This document shows positions 8,880 through 17,540 of a DNA stretch of 64,000 nucleotides, one piece after another; the first letter of the stretch is position 1, and each line of letters opens with the position of its first letter. Origin of the DNA: Bog-473 sp963706555 (GTDB taxonomy: Bacteria > Actinomycetota > Acidimicrobiia > Acidimicrobiales > RAAP-2). The stretch is taken from NCBI GenBank assembly GCA_963706555.1, contig OY970164.1, positions 3,162,001-3,226,000 of the forward strand, read 5' to 3'. A model generated the notes under the pieces. The model was given only the letters and a program-made list of their open reading frames with translations. It was not told the origin of the DNA and made no database searches. The position numbers and the translations under genes were made by a program.

Positions 8880-9542
8880 ATGGAGGCAGCGGAGGAGTTC
8901 CTGGCGATCGAGGAGATCAAACGGTTGAAAGCGCGGTACTTCCGCTGCATGGATACGAAGGACTGGGGCGGATTCGCGCAGGTCTTCACCGCTGAAGCGG
9001 TGATGGACATGTCCGAGGAGGCCGGTGCGGCCCCGGGAGATCTCTCGCACATCACCCGCGGGGCGTCGGACATCGCCGCCATGGCCGAGGCCGGGATGGA
9101 GGGCGTGCAGACCGTGCACCACGGCCACATGCCTGAGATCGAGATCCTCTCTCCGACCACGGCCCGGGGTATCTGGGCCATGGAGGACCGCCTGCGCTGG
9201 GAGTCGGGTCCCGTGCGCAACCTCCACGGCTTCGGCCACTACCACGACACCTACGAGAAGGGTGAGGAAGGCTGGCGGATCGCGTCGACGTCGCTGAGCC
9301 GACTCCGCGTCGACGTCGCGATGAACCAGATGATCTGGCCGGTCGCGCTCGATCGGGGGAGAGCTGAGTGGAGATCGGCCTGCTGTTCACCTTCCGCAAT
9401 CCTCCGCAGTGGGCCCGGCCGGTCGACGCCCTCTACCGGGACACCATGGACGAGATCGCTCTTGCCGACCGCTTGGGCTTCGACGGCATATGGCTCGCCG
9501 AGCACCACTTCACCGACGACGGGTGGTCGCCTGCACCGCTGA
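8880..9542 (+). CDS. SnoaL-like (NTF2 fold) protein, possibly frameshifted at its end
   Basis: The first ~155 residues fit a SnoaL_4-type NTF2-fold domain (EEIKRLKARYFRCMDTKDW near the start, then HHGHMPEIEIL, GIWAMEDRLRW and HGFGHYHDTY). Such proteins act as small-molecule hydrolases, isomerases or hydroxylase subunits. ATG 8880 follows GGAAGG by five bases. The frame then runs to 9542, 175 bases into the next gene, with an Arg/Ser/Pro-rich tail that looks non-coding. One extra G in the five-G run at 9355-9359 would end the protein at TGA 9365-9367, directly against the GTG start of the next gene. I read the real protein as ending near 9367, through an indel or sequencing error. Confidence 0.75.
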   Translation: MEAAEEFLAIEEIKRLKARYFRCMDTKDWGGFAQVFTAEAVMDMSEEAGAAPGDLSHITRGASDIAAMAEAGMEGVQTVHHGHMPEIEILSPTTARGIWAMEDRLRWESGPVRNLHGFGHYHDTYEKGEEGWRIASTSLSRLRVDVAMNQMIWPVALDRGRAEWRSACCSPSAILRSGPGRSTPSTGTPWTRSLLPTAWASTAYGSPSTTSPTTGGRLHR

Positions 9543-10363
9543 CGATGGCCGCCGCGGTGGCGATGCGTACCGAGCGGGCGCGGATCGGCACCTTCGTGCT
9601 TCTCCTGCCCCAACACGATCCGCTCCGGGTGGCCGAGGCGGCGACCGCCGTGGACATCCTCTCCGGCGGCCGGCTGACGCTCGGAGTCGGCATCGGCTAC
9701 CGGGGCAACGAGGAGTCACCCGTCGGCCTGTCCCCGGGCACCCGTGGTTCGCGCATGGACGAAGGACTCGAGGTCCTCGTCCGGTGCCTGCAAGAGGACC
9801 ATGTCGATTTCGACGGGCGCTGGTACCACCTCGAGGACGTGGTGATGACGCCACGTCCCGTGCAGCAACCCCGGCCGCCGATCCTCACCGCCGGTCTCGG
9901 GCAGCGCGCCCTCGAGCGCTCGGTGACGCTGGGCTGCGAAGGCCTGGCCATCCACCCGCCGCGTGAGGCCTATGACCGCTACGTCGAGCTTCTGGAGCGG
10001 CACGGCCAGGACCCGTCGCGTCAACGATTCGCCACGATCGTGCTCGGCTACGCCGGCCCCACCGACGACGGTGCCTGGGGGACCGTCGCTCCCCACGCCG
10101 AATGGATCTGGGACCACTACCGCACATGGCTCCTGGCGTCGGGAGAAGCCGACCTCTTTGCGAGCGGCGCCCGGCAGGATTTTGTCATCGGCAGCCCGCA
10201 ACGCTGGGTCGACAGCATCGGCGGCATGCTGGCGGCCAACCCGGGCGTGCCCTGTCATCACCTCGTGGTGGAACTGGTCATGGCCGGCATGTCGCACGAG
10301 CACCGCACACAGGGGATCGAATACTTCGCCAGCGAGGTCGTGCCTCTGCTGCGCGCCCTCTGA
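9368..10363 (+). CDS. Luciferase-like (LLM class) flavin/F420-dependent oxidoreductase
   Basis: A 331-residue TIM-barrel monooxygenase or dehydrogenase of the bacterial luciferase family, using FMNH2 or reduced F420. The N-terminal MEIGLLFTF strand, LAEHHFTDDGW block, LLPQHDPLRVAEAATAVD and SGGRLTLGVGIGY are typical. GTG 9368 has GGGGGAGAG just upstream. Its neighbours (CoA ligase, SnoaL-like protein) suggest oxidation of a CoA-linked or ring substrate. Cofactor preference cannot be decided by eye. Confidence 0.88.
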   Translation: MEIGLLFTFRNPPQWARPVDALYRDTMDEIALADRLGFDGIWLAEHHFTDDGWSPAPLTMAAAVAMRTERARIGTFVLLLPQHDPLRVAEAATAVDILSGGRLTLGVGIGYRGNEESPVGLSPGTRGSRMDEGLEVLVRCLQEDHVDFDGRWYHLEDVVMTPRPVQQPRPPILTAGLGQRALERSVTLGCEGLAIHPPREAYDRYVELLERHGQDPSRQRFATIVLGYAGPTDDGAWGTVAPHAEWIWDHYRTWLLASGEADLFASGARQDFVIGSPQRWVDSIGGMLAANPGVPCHHLVVELVMAGMSHEHRTQGIEYFASEVVPLLRAL

Positions 10364-10430
10364 GCCGCCCCGCCTCTGAGCTGCCCCGCCCTTGAGCTGC
10401 CCCGCCCTTTGAACTGCACCGCACTCTGAC
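10359..10430. repeat. ~16-bp tandem repeat starting at the luciferase-like stop codon
   Basis: Units close to TCTGAGCTGCCCCGCC run four to five times from the stop codon (TGA 10361-10363) into the convergent gap. The stop codon itself belongs to the first unit. Confidence 0.8.
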
Positions 10431-10442
10431 GTACGGCGGGAC

Positions 10443-10751
10443 CTAGTCCGAGGAGGGGAGCGGGGCAGCCTCTTTGGCCGGGAGTTCTTCGTCCCCGATG
10501 GAGAGCGAACCGCTGCCCGCCTTGGTGCACAGGACCTCCACCGGTGGCTCGCTCGAGGCGTAGCGCTTGCCGATGAGCGTGCCGGCGTCGTGGGGCGCCA
10601 CCGGCTCTCCACTGCGCGCCGTCGCATCAGCGAGCTCGACCATCGGTTGGCCGCCGCAGCGCAGGTCCAGGTCCTCTTTGGGCGCCTTGATGACAATGAC
10701 CTCCGTGTCGCAGACCACACTGCTCAGTCGCAACCCCGCTTTGGTGATCAC
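10443..10751 (-). CDS. Small three-cysteine protein of unknown function
   Basis: About 102 residues, not confidently assigned. From the N-terminus it shows VITKAGLRLSSVVCDTEVIV, then DLRCGGQPM, then VEVLCTKAGSGSL, with the three Cys in different segments and an Ala/Pro/Ser-rich tail. Similar small proteins occur in actinobacteria, but I know no function; metal or cofactor binding is possible. GTG 10751 is chosen because AGGAGG lies nine bases upstream; the frame continues further upstream without conserved features. It is convergent with the luciferase-like gene and divergent from the hydratase at 11008, with a repeated dyad element just upstream. Confidence 0.7.
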   Translation of the reverse strand: MITKAGLRLSSVVCDTEVIVIKAPKEDLDLRCGGQPMVELADATARSGEPVAPHDAGTLIGKRYASSEPPVEVLCTKAGSGSLSIGDEELPAKEAAPLPSSD

Positions 10752-10774
10752 TTCCTGCTCCCTCCTCTGGTTTG

Positions 10775-10803
10775 CACATGTGGTGTGCACGTGTGGTGCG
10801 CAC
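10775..10803. promoter_or_regulatory. Direct repeat of a dyad-rich element (operator candidate)
   Basis: CACATGTGGTGTGCAC (10775-10790) and CACGTGTGGTGCGCAC (10788-10803) match at 14 of 16 positions with a 13-bp period. Within them lie the palindromes CACATGTG, GTGCAC, CACGTG and GTGCGCAC. It sits 24 bases upstream of the small Cys protein's start in a divergent gap, a position suited to a repressor site. Confidence 0.5.
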
Positions 10804-11007
10804 ATGCCCTGTACGAGTCGCGGCCCGGCACGACAGCGCAGGGAGCCTACCCGGCCGCGGTGCGGCGCTTCGGGGAGCGCCGTCGCGACTCCCACCCGGG
10901 GGCAGAAGCTGCGCCATCGCTATGGCTTCGCATAGGGTGCGAGGTCGCAACACTGGGGGCGCGGGGGATCGACACCGGAATTCCCGCCCGAAACGGAGGA
11001 TCAGGGC

Positions 11008-11862
11008 ATGGAAAGTACCGAGATGGAGACCATCATCTACGAGAAGGATGGCCCGATTGCGCGCATCGTCCTCAACATGCCGAAGAAGGCGAACATCCAG
11101 ACGGCGCAGCAGGTCTACGACTTCGAGCAGTGCCTGCGGTGGGCCGACCAGGACGAGGAGGTCAAGGTCCTGATCCTCAAGGCCAACGGCAACGGGTTCT
11201 GCGCCGGTCACGCCATCGTCGATCCTTCGGAGATGCCTGACGTCTACCCCACGACCGGGCCGACGATGGAGCGGACGTGGAAGAAGCACAACTACGACCT
11301 CTTCCTCTGGCCGCCCCTGAACCTGTGGGAGTTCTCCAAGGCGACCATCGCCCAGGTCCACGGATATTGCGTGGGCGGCGGCACCGTCTACGGCTTCTTG
11401 TGCGACATCACGGTGGCGTCCGACGATGCGTACTTCCAGATGCCGCTGCCCCAGGGCTTCGGCCTGCCCGGAGCCCAGACGATCATGGAGCCCTGGGTCT
11501 TGATGAACTTCAAGCGGGCCTACGAGTACCTGTACCTCGGCAAGACGCTGTCGGCCGAAGACGCCAAGGAGTGGGGCTTCATCAACGAAGTCGTCAAGCG
11601 CGCCGACCTCGAGTCCACGGTGGAGGAGATGGCGGCGACCATCGCCCAGATGCCGCTGACCACGATCATGACGATCAAGCAGTCGGTCAAGCGGGCCTGG
11701 GAAGGCATGGGGATGCGGGTCAATATGCAGAACACCGCCGATTTCTGCACGATTGCGTCGAGTGCCTCCGACGTTCACGAGTTCATGGCCAAGCGGGCCG
11801 GCCGCCTGCCACGCCAGGTGGCGGAGGACGGGGCCCAGGCCGTCAAGGCCGGAGAGGTATAA
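11008..11862 (+). CDS. Enoyl-CoA hydratase/isomerase family protein
   Basis: A 284-residue crotonase. Oxyanion segments are NGFCAGHAI and GYCVGGGTVYGFLCDI. Compared with common hydratases it carries an aromatic insertion, WKKHNYDLFLWPPLNLW, between them, and an active-site loop of GFGLPGAQTIMEPW. The substrate pocket is therefore likely different from the other four hydratases in this window. ATG 11008 follows GGAGGA by seven bases. The two aldehyde dehydrogenases lie downstream on the same strand after 122 bases that hold a stem-loop. Confidence 0.88.
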   Translation: MESTEMETIIYEKDGPIARIVLNMPKKANIQTAQQVYDFEQCLRWADQDEEVKVLILKANGNGFCAGHAIVDPSEMPDVYPTTGPTMERTWKKHNYDLFLWPPLNLWEFSKATIAQVHGYCVGGGTVYGFLCDITVASDDAYFQMPLPQGFGLPGAQTIMEPWVLMNFKRAYEYLYLGKTLSAEDAKEWGFINEVVKRADLESTVEEMAATIAQMPLTTIMTIKQSVKRAWEGMGMRVNMQNTADFCTIASSASDVHEFMAKRAGRLPRQVAEDGAQAVKAGEV

Positions 11863-11872
11863 CTACACAAAC

Positions 11873-11910
11873 CGGTGGGCTGACCAGGGCTGCCTCCTGG
11901 CCGGCCACCG
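11873..11910 (+). terminator. Nested stem-loop between hydratase and aldehyde dehydrogenase
   Basis: An outer stem CGGTGG (11873-11878)/CCACCG (11905-11910) encloses an inner stem CCAGG (11884-11888)/CCTGG (11896-11900). There is no U-tract, so partial termination or mRNA processing is as likely as full termination. Confidence 0.4.
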
Positions 11911-11984
11911 CGCTGTACACCCGATGGCGGTCTACCGAAAGACGGTTGTAGCGTTCCCGGCGGATAAGCGGAAGGAAGCACACC

Positions 11985-13475
11985 ATGACAGATTCCACAG
12001 CTCCTCACGGAGAGCACCGGATGTTGATCGACGGCAAGCTCGTCGAGGCGAAGTCGGGCAAGACGTTCGACAACATCAATCCGGCCACCGAAGAGGTGCT
12101 CGGCCAGGTCGCCGATGCCGGTCATGACGACATGGAAGAGGCCATCGCGGCTGCTCGCCGTGCGTTTGACGAGACTGGATGGTCCACCGACAAGGAACTG
12201 CGCAAGCGCTGCATCCTCCAGTTGCAGGCCGCACTCGAGGGTGAGCGTGAGCTCCTCCGCGCCGAACTGGTGGCCGAGGTCGGGGCGCCCGTCCTCCTGA
12301 CCTACGGGCCCCAGCTCGATGCCCCGTTGTCCGAGGGCTTGACGTGGCCCGCGCACTTCATCGACGAGTTCGCCTGGGAGCGTGACCTGCCTGAAGGCAA
12401 TGCCTTCGGCATGCGCAGCTGGCGCAAGGTGACCAAGGAAGCCGTCGGGGTCGTCGGGGCCATCGTCCCGTGGAACTATCCCTTCGAGGTCTCCATCAAC
12501 AAGCTCGGCCAGGGCCTGGCGCCCGGCAACACCGTGATCTTGAAGGCGGCCCCCAACACGCCGTGGAACGCGACGCGGATCGGGCGCCTGGTGGCCGAGC
12601 AGACCGACTTCCCCCCCGGCGTCCTCCAGGTGGTCACGACGTCGGACAACGAGGTGGCCGAGGATCTCGTCATCGATCCCCGGGTGGATCTCATCTCCTT
12701 CACCGGCTCGACCGCGGTCGGTCGACGGATCATGGAGAAGGGTGCCCCGACCCTCAAGCGCCTCTTCCTCGAGCTCGGTGGCAAGTCGGCGGACATCATC
12801 CTCGACGACGTGGACTTCGAGTCCAAGCTGTCGATGGCCTGGACCATCTGCACCCACGGTGGCCAGGGCTGCGTGATGCTCACCCGCATGCTGCTGCCAC
12901 GCTCGCGCTACGACGAGGGCATCTCCATCATGGAGGAGGGCTTCCGCAACGTGCCCTACGGCGACCCCACCGACCCGGGCAACATCCAGGGACCGCAGAT
13001 CAGCGCCGTCCAACGGGACCGTGTCCTGGCACACATTGAGCGGGGCAAGGCGGAAGGGGCTCGGGTGGTCGTCGGCGGTGGCCGGGCGACCCAATTCGAC
13101 AAGGGGTACTTCGTGGAGCCGACGCTCTTCGCCGATGTCGAGAATTCGATGTCCATCGCCCAGCAGGAGATCTTCGGCCCGGTACTGGTCGTCGTCCCCT
13201 TCGACGATGACGACGATGCCGTCCGTGTGGCCAACGACAGTGAGTACGGGCTCGGCGTGGGCGTGACGTCGGCATCCGAAGAGCGGGCGATGGCGGTCGG
13301 GCGTCGTATCCGGGCCGGTACGGTGAACATCAACGGTGGCGTCTGGTACGGCCCCGATGCTCCGTTCGGCGGCTACAAGGCCAGTGGCGTCGGCCGCCAG
13401 AACGGCACCGAGGGCTTCGAGCAGTACACCGAGACCAAGACCTACGCCGGCGGGCTACCCCCCAAGGAGGGCTGA
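11985..13475 (+). CDS. Aldehyde dehydrogenase, first of a tandem pair
   Basis: A 496-residue NAD(P)-dependent aldehyde dehydrogenase. Visible are PWNYPFEVSINKL (substrate/cofactor channel), GSTAVGRRIMEKG (Rossmann turn), Glu263 in ELGGKSADIIL, and the nucleophile Cys296 in HGGQGCVMLTR. The length is normal. ATG 11985 follows GGAAGG by about 10 bases. It is close to 90% identical by eye to the next gene, eight bases downstream, so the pair is a recent tandem duplication. Substrate unknown; it may oxidise an aldehyde released by aldol cleavage. Confidence 0.95.
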   Translation: MTDSTAPHGEHRMLIDGKLVEAKSGKTFDNINPATEEVLGQVADAGHDDMEEAIAAARRAFDETGWSTDKELRKRCILQLQAALEGERELLRAELVAEVGAPVLLTYGPQLDAPLSEGLTWPAHFIDEFAWERDLPEGNAFGMRSWRKVTKEAVGVVGAIVPWNYPFEVSINKLGQGLAPGNTVILKAAPNTPWNATRIGRLVAEQTDFPPGVLQVVTTSDNEVAEDLVIDPRVDLISFTGSTAVGRRIMEKGAPTLKRLFLELGGKSADIILDDVDFESKLSMAWTICTHGGQGCVMLTRMLLPRSRYDEGISIMEEGFRNVPYGDPTDPGNIQGPQISAVQRDRVLAHIERGKAEGARVVVGGGRATQFDKGYFVEPTLFADVENSMSIAQQEIFGPVLVVVPFDDDDDAVRVANDSEYGLGVGVTSASEERAMAVGRRIRAGTVNINGGVWYGPDAPFGGYKASGVGRQNGTEGFEQYTETKTYAGGLPPKEG

Positions 13476-13482
13476 AGTCTCC

Positions 13483-15018
13483 GTGACCACCAGCGAAGCG
13501 ACGTCACTCCACGGTGAGTTGCGGATGATGATCGACGGCAAGCTCGTCGAAGCCAAGTCGGGCAAGGTCTTCGACAACATCAACCCGGCCACCGAAGAGG
13601 TGCTCGGCCAGGTCGCCGATGCGGGTCACGAGGACATGGAAGAGGCCATCGCGGCCGCTCGCCGTGCGTTCGACGAAACCGCCTGGTCCACCGACAAGGA
13701 ACTGCGCAAGCGCTGCATCCTCCAGTTGCAGGCCGCGCTCGAAGGCGAGCGCGAGCTGCTCCGCTCCGAACTGGTGGCCGAAGTCGGTTCCCCTGTGGCC
13801 TTGACCTACGGGCCGCACCTTGACATCCCTCTCGCCGATGGCCTGATCTGGCCGGCGAATTTCATCGATGAGTTCGGCTGGGAGCGGGACCTGCCCGAAG
13901 GCCACGCGTTCGGGCAGCGGAGCTGGCGCAAGGTGACCAAGGAAGCAGTCGGCGTTGTCGGTGCCATCGTGCCCTGGAACGTCCCGTTCGAGGTCACCAT
14001 CAACAAGCTCGGCCAGAGCCTGGCCACGGGCAACACGGTGATCTTGAAGGCGGCCCCCAACACGCCGTGGAACGCGACGCGCATCGGTCGTCTCGTGGCG
14101 GAGCAGACGGATTTTCCGCCCGGCGTGCTCCAGGTGATCACCACCTCCGACAACGCCGTGGCTGAGGACCTCGTCATCGATCCCCGGGTCGATCTCATCT
14201 CCTTCACCGGCTCGACCGCGGTCGGTCGCCGGATCATGGAGAAGGGTGCCCCGACGCTGAAGCGGCTGTTCCTCGAGCTCGGTGGCAAGTCGGCGGACAT
14301 CATCCTCGAGGACACCGATCTGGAGTCCAAGCTTTCGATGGCCTGGACGATCTGTATGCATGGCGGGCAGGGTTGCGTCATGCTCACGCGGATGCTGCTG
14401 CCACGCTCGCGCTACGACGAGGGCATAGCCATCATCGAGGAGGGCTTCCGCAACGTGCCCTACGGCGACCCCACCGACCCGGGCAACATCCAGGGGCCTC
14501 AGATCAGCGCCCTGCAGCGTGAACGTGTCCTCGGCTACATCGAGAAGGGCAAGGCCGAAGGGGCTCGCGTCGTCGTCGGCGGGGGCCGGCCGGCGCACCT
14601 CGAAAAGGGCTATTACGTCGAGCCGACCCTCTTCGCCGATGTCGAGAACACCATGACCATCGCCCAGGAGGAGATCTTCGGACCCGTACTCGTCGTCGTG
14701 CCGTTCGACGACGACGACGACGCAGTGCGGCTGGCCAACGAGAACCAGTACGGCCTCGGGGTCGGCGTCACCTCAGCCTCCGAGGAGCGGGCCCTGGCTG
14801 TGGCCGCGCGGATCCGGGCCGGTTCGGTGTCGGTCAACAACGGCGTCTGGTACGCACCGGATTCGCCCTTCGGCGGTTACAAGGCCAGCGGGATCGGCCG
14901 CCAGAACGGCGTCGAGGGTTTCGAGCAGTACACCGAGACCAAGACCTACGCCGGGAAGCTGCCGCCATTGGACGGGGCGCCCGAGGTCGATACCCGTCGG
15001 GCGATGCCGGCACGCTGA
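13483..15018 (+). CDS. Aldehyde dehydrogenase, second of a tandem pair
   Basis: A 511-residue paralogue of the upstream enzyme. Catalytic Cys298 (MHGGQGCVMLTR) and Glu265 (ELGGKSADIILED) are kept. Differences cluster in residues around the channel (PWNVPFEVTINKL against PWNYPFEVSINKL; YGPHLDIPLADG against YGPQLDAPLSEG), so substrate choice may have shifted. The C-terminus has a ~15-residue extension (PEVDTRRAMPAR) absent from the first copy. GTG 13483 is 12 bases after AAGGAGG, which itself lies inside the last codons of the first gene. Confidence 0.95.
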   Translation: MTTSEATSLHGELRMMIDGKLVEAKSGKVFDNINPATEEVLGQVADAGHEDMEEAIAAARRAFDETAWSTDKELRKRCILQLQAALEGERELLRSELVAEVGSPVALTYGPHLDIPLADGLIWPANFIDEFGWERDLPEGHAFGQRSWRKVTKEAVGVVGAIVPWNVPFEVTINKLGQSLATGNTVILKAAPNTPWNATRIGRLVAEQTDFPPGVLQVITTSDNAVAEDLVIDPRVDLISFTGSTAVGRRIMEKGAPTLKRLFLELGGKSADIILEDTDLESKLSMAWTICMHGGQGCVMLTRMLLPRSRYDEGIAIIEEGFRNVPYGDPTDPGNIQGPQISALQRERVLGYIEKGKAEGARVVVGGGRPAHLEKGYYVEPTLFADVENTMTIAQEEIFGPVLVVVPFDDDDDAVRLANENQYGLGVGVTSASEERALAVAARIRAGSVSVNNGVWYAPDSPFGGYKASGIGRQNGVEGFEQYTETKTYAGKLPPLDGAPEVDTRRAMPAR

Positions 15019-15100
15019 GGCGTCACCGAGCCCTGGGCCTCGAGGGAGCGAGCGCCCCGCGAGGCAGCAGACCCGTCTCACGAGCGTCCTCGGGAACGTC

Positions 15101-15118
15101 GCCGGCGGCGGTGCCGGC
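15101..15118. terminator. Short GC stem-loop in a convergent gap
   Basis: GCCGGC (15101-15106) and GCCGGC (15113-15118) can pair around a six-base loop between the convergent aldehyde dehydrogenase and CoA-transferase genes. No U-tract follows. Position suggests termination; the sequence alone is weak. Confidence 0.3.
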
Positions 15119-15138
15119 ACTGGGGCCGGGGAGCCGAC

Positions 15139-16357
15139 TCAGAGTATTGCGCCCTTGATCTTGAGCTCAAGGAGCTCGTCCATATCGAGACCGAGCTCTC
15201 CGAGGACCTCGTCGGTGTGCTCGCCGTGGTCCGGGCCCCGGGTGAGGTCGGGCGGGGTCTCGTCGAACTGGATCGGTGACGCGATCATTTTGAACATGGT
15301 GCCCGACTTCGCTTCGACCTCACGGACGTAGCCGTTGGCGATGGCCTGGGGGTCGACGAGCAGCTCGGCCGCGTTCTGCACCGGTGCCCAGACCCCTTTG
15401 GCGGCCTCGAGGATGGTCTTCCACTCCTCGAATGTCTTCTTGGCGAAGAGATCGTCGAGAATCCCGACACAGGCCGCAGCGTTCTCCCGACGGGCCTGGG
15501 CGTCGATGAAGCGGGGATCGTGTTCGAGCTCGGGTGCGCCGAGAAGGCCGACGAGGTCGCCCCAGTAGCGGTCGGACTCCAGCATCACGAGGGAGAGGAA
15601 GCGCCCGTCCGAGGTCTTGTACATCCCGACGATCGGGTTGGGGGTTTCCGTGCGGTCGCGCATTGGCATCCGGGTCATCCCGAAGAGACCGGCGGCCATA
15701 GAGGACGCAGCGGTGGCCCACATGGCCGTGCCGAGCAGGGAGTTGTCGACGATGGACGCCTCGCCGGTGCGCTCGCGGTGGAAGAGGGCGGCTGAAATCC
15801 CACCGGCAATCGTGAGGCCGCCGATGACATCGCCGAACGCCGGCCCCGGCTGGGCGATCGGGTATCCGGCGTCAGGGTCCGAGATGATGTCCGCCGGCCC
15901 GCCGCGCCCCCAGAACGTGCATCCGTCGTAGCCGCCGCGTTCTGCATCGGGACCGCGCTGGCCCTGGCCCGAGCCGCGCACGTAGATGATCTTGGGGTTG
16001 ACCGCCCGGACATCCTCGACGTCGATACCCAGTTTGCGCCGGGCTTGGGGACGAAAGTTGGTGAGGAACACGTCGGCGGTGGCGCAGAGCTTGAGCAGCA
16101 GTTCGCGACCCTCGGGCGTCCGCATGTCGATGCCGACGCTGCGCTTGCCCCGGTTCGGGAGCTCCATCATGTGCGCGATGCCGCCGGGGCCGGTAGGGAC
16201 CAGCCCCAGCGTCGGCCAGACCACGCTGGGGGTCGCCGCTCTCGGGGTGCTCGATCTTGATGACGTCGGCACCCCACTCGGCGAGCACCGCCCCGGCCAC
16301 TGGCACATACGTCCACGAAGCGACCTCGACCACTCGGATGCCGTCCATGATTCCCAT
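15139..16357 (-). pseudogene. CaiB/BaiF family CoA-transferase, frameshifted near the N-terminus
   Basis: A class III CoA-transferase. From ATG 16357 the N-terminus reads MGIMDGIRVVEVASWTYVPV to HPESGDPQRGL, then the frame breaks. The rest (LGLVPTGPGGIAHMMELPNRGK to the stop at 15139) is one frame away. The switch lies between about 16205 and 16260; removing one base in GACGCTGGGG, or adding two, joins them. The catalytic Asp is present in GEASIVDNSLLG, and the C-terminal half is intact to DEVLGELGLDMDELL. The rejoined length (~405 residues) is normal, so a recent mutation or a sequencing indel is likely. GGAAG precedes the start. Confidence 0.8.
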
Positions 16358-16378
16358 AGCTGGTTCTTCCCTCTTCCT

Positions 16379-16505
16379 CGGTTCGGTACCGGGTTCGGTA
16401 CCCGCTTCGTTACTGCTCGTTCGTCGTCCGTCGTTCGTCGTCGTTGTTGCCCCGGCTGAGCCCCCCGGCTGCGGCCCCCGGCTGAGCCCCCGGCTGAGCC
16501 TCCGC
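16379..16505. repeat. Mixed short tandem repeats between CoA-transferase and SDR
   Basis: Three kinds of repetition follow each other: GGTTCGGTACC-like units (16380-16410), TCGTTCGTCG-like units (about 16418-16445) and GCCCCCGGCTGAG-like units (about 16449-16505). No gene is visible in 16358-16524. Confidence 0.75.
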
Positions 16506-16524
16506 CCAGTGCCCGCCCGTGGGT

Positions 16525-17373
16525 CTAGGCGCCGGTTGCGGCCTCCGCCCCGGCTCCGGCCCCGGCGAAAATGGCTGGATCAATGTTGCCGGTCATGATG
16601 GCACCCATCGTGCCCCCGTCGGTGATCAGGTTCTCACCCGTGATGTAGGACGCGGCGCGGCTGTTAAGGAAAAGTAGCGGGTTGGCCTGCTCGGCGGGGG
16701 TGGCACGGCGACCGAGAGGCACCGGGAAGTTCTCCATGAACTCCTTGCCCACGTGCGCTTCGAAGTCGGGCATCATGGGCGTCTGTGTCGGCCCGGGGCT
16801 GATCGAGTTGACCCGAATGCCCTTGTCCGCCCAGGCGTACGACGCCCAGAGGGTCCAGACGATGAGGGCCTCCTTCGAGGGTGAGTAGCCGCCGGCGATC
16901 TCCTCGGGATGCTCCTCCACCCAGGTGCGCCCGGCCGCAAAGCCGGTGGTGGTCACGAGGGGCATCCATTTTGCGATGTTGGCCATCCAGCCGATGCCTG
17001 CGGTCGACGAGATACTGGCAATTGCGCTCCCCGGTGGCATATGCGGCACCACGAGCTCGGCCAGGAGCCGAGCCGACAGGAAGTTCACCGTCATCACATC
17101 GTCGTCGGGAAACTTCGAACCGGCCCGCCCGGCGCAGTAGAACAAGGCGTTGATCTCGCCGTCGATGGTGGCCACGGTCTGTGAGACGGCGTCAGGGTCG
17201 CGCAGATCGGTGTCGTAGTAGCCAGCCACATCGGTCGGGGGCCCTTTGAGGTCGATCACATGGACCTCCGCCCCCTGCGCCGACAGCTCTGTGACGGCGG
17301 CCGCACCCATCCCGGCCCCACCGCCCCCGGCGACCACAACTCGAGATCCTTCGTAGTCCCAGATCGACGCCAC
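16525..17373 (-). CDS. Short-chain dehydrogenase/reductase, HsdA-like
   Basis: A 282-residue NAD(P)-dependent SDR. The cofactor motif is GGGGAGMG (16-23), the catalytic Ser lies in SISSTAG (about 120-126), and Tyr163/Lys167 form YSPSK. A ~35-residue insertion (KWMPLVTTTGF to HPEEIAGG) sits between Ser and Tyr, a layout reminiscent of Comamonas 3-alpha-hydroxysteroid dehydrogenase. The C-terminus is an Ala/Gly-rich tail. GTG 17373 follows GGGGGAAA. It lies downstream of an acyl-CoA dehydrogenase and ferredoxin, the same arrangement as the paralogue at 32452, so it likely oxidises an alcohol on the same pathway. Confidence 0.88.
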   Translation of the reverse strand: MASIWDYEGSRVVVAGGGGAGMGAAAVTELSAQGAEVHVIDLKGPPTDVAGYYDTDLRDPDAVSQTVATIDGEINALFYCAGRAGSKFPDDDVMTVNFLSARLLAELVVPHMPPGSAIASISSTAGIGWMANIAKWMPLVTTTGFAAGRTWVEEHPEEIAGGYSPSKEALIVWTLWASYAWADKGIRVNSISPGPTQTPMMPDFEAHVGKEFMENFPVPLGRRATPAEQANPLLFLNSRAASYITGENLITDGGTMGAIMTGNIDPAIFAGAGAGAEAATGA

Positions 17374-17473
17374 GGCGTTTCCCCCTTGCTCAGCCGGCCT
17401 TTGGGCCGGTCATGATGCTTATCCATGCTCCGGCACCCACGTCAAGGCGCACGTCGGTCCGCTGCCCGGACTC

Positions 17474-17538
17474 GCCACCCGGGGCCGGCCACCCGGAGCC
17501 ACCCAGGGCCAGCCACACGGGGCCACCCAGCCCGGGCC
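17474..17538. repeat. Tandem repeat between SDR and acyl-CoA dehydrogenase
   Basis: Degenerate 11-13-bp units of the form GCCACCCGGGGCC recur about five times and stop two bases before the dehydrogenase stop codon at 17541. Confidence 0.75.
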
Positions 17539-17540
17539 AG

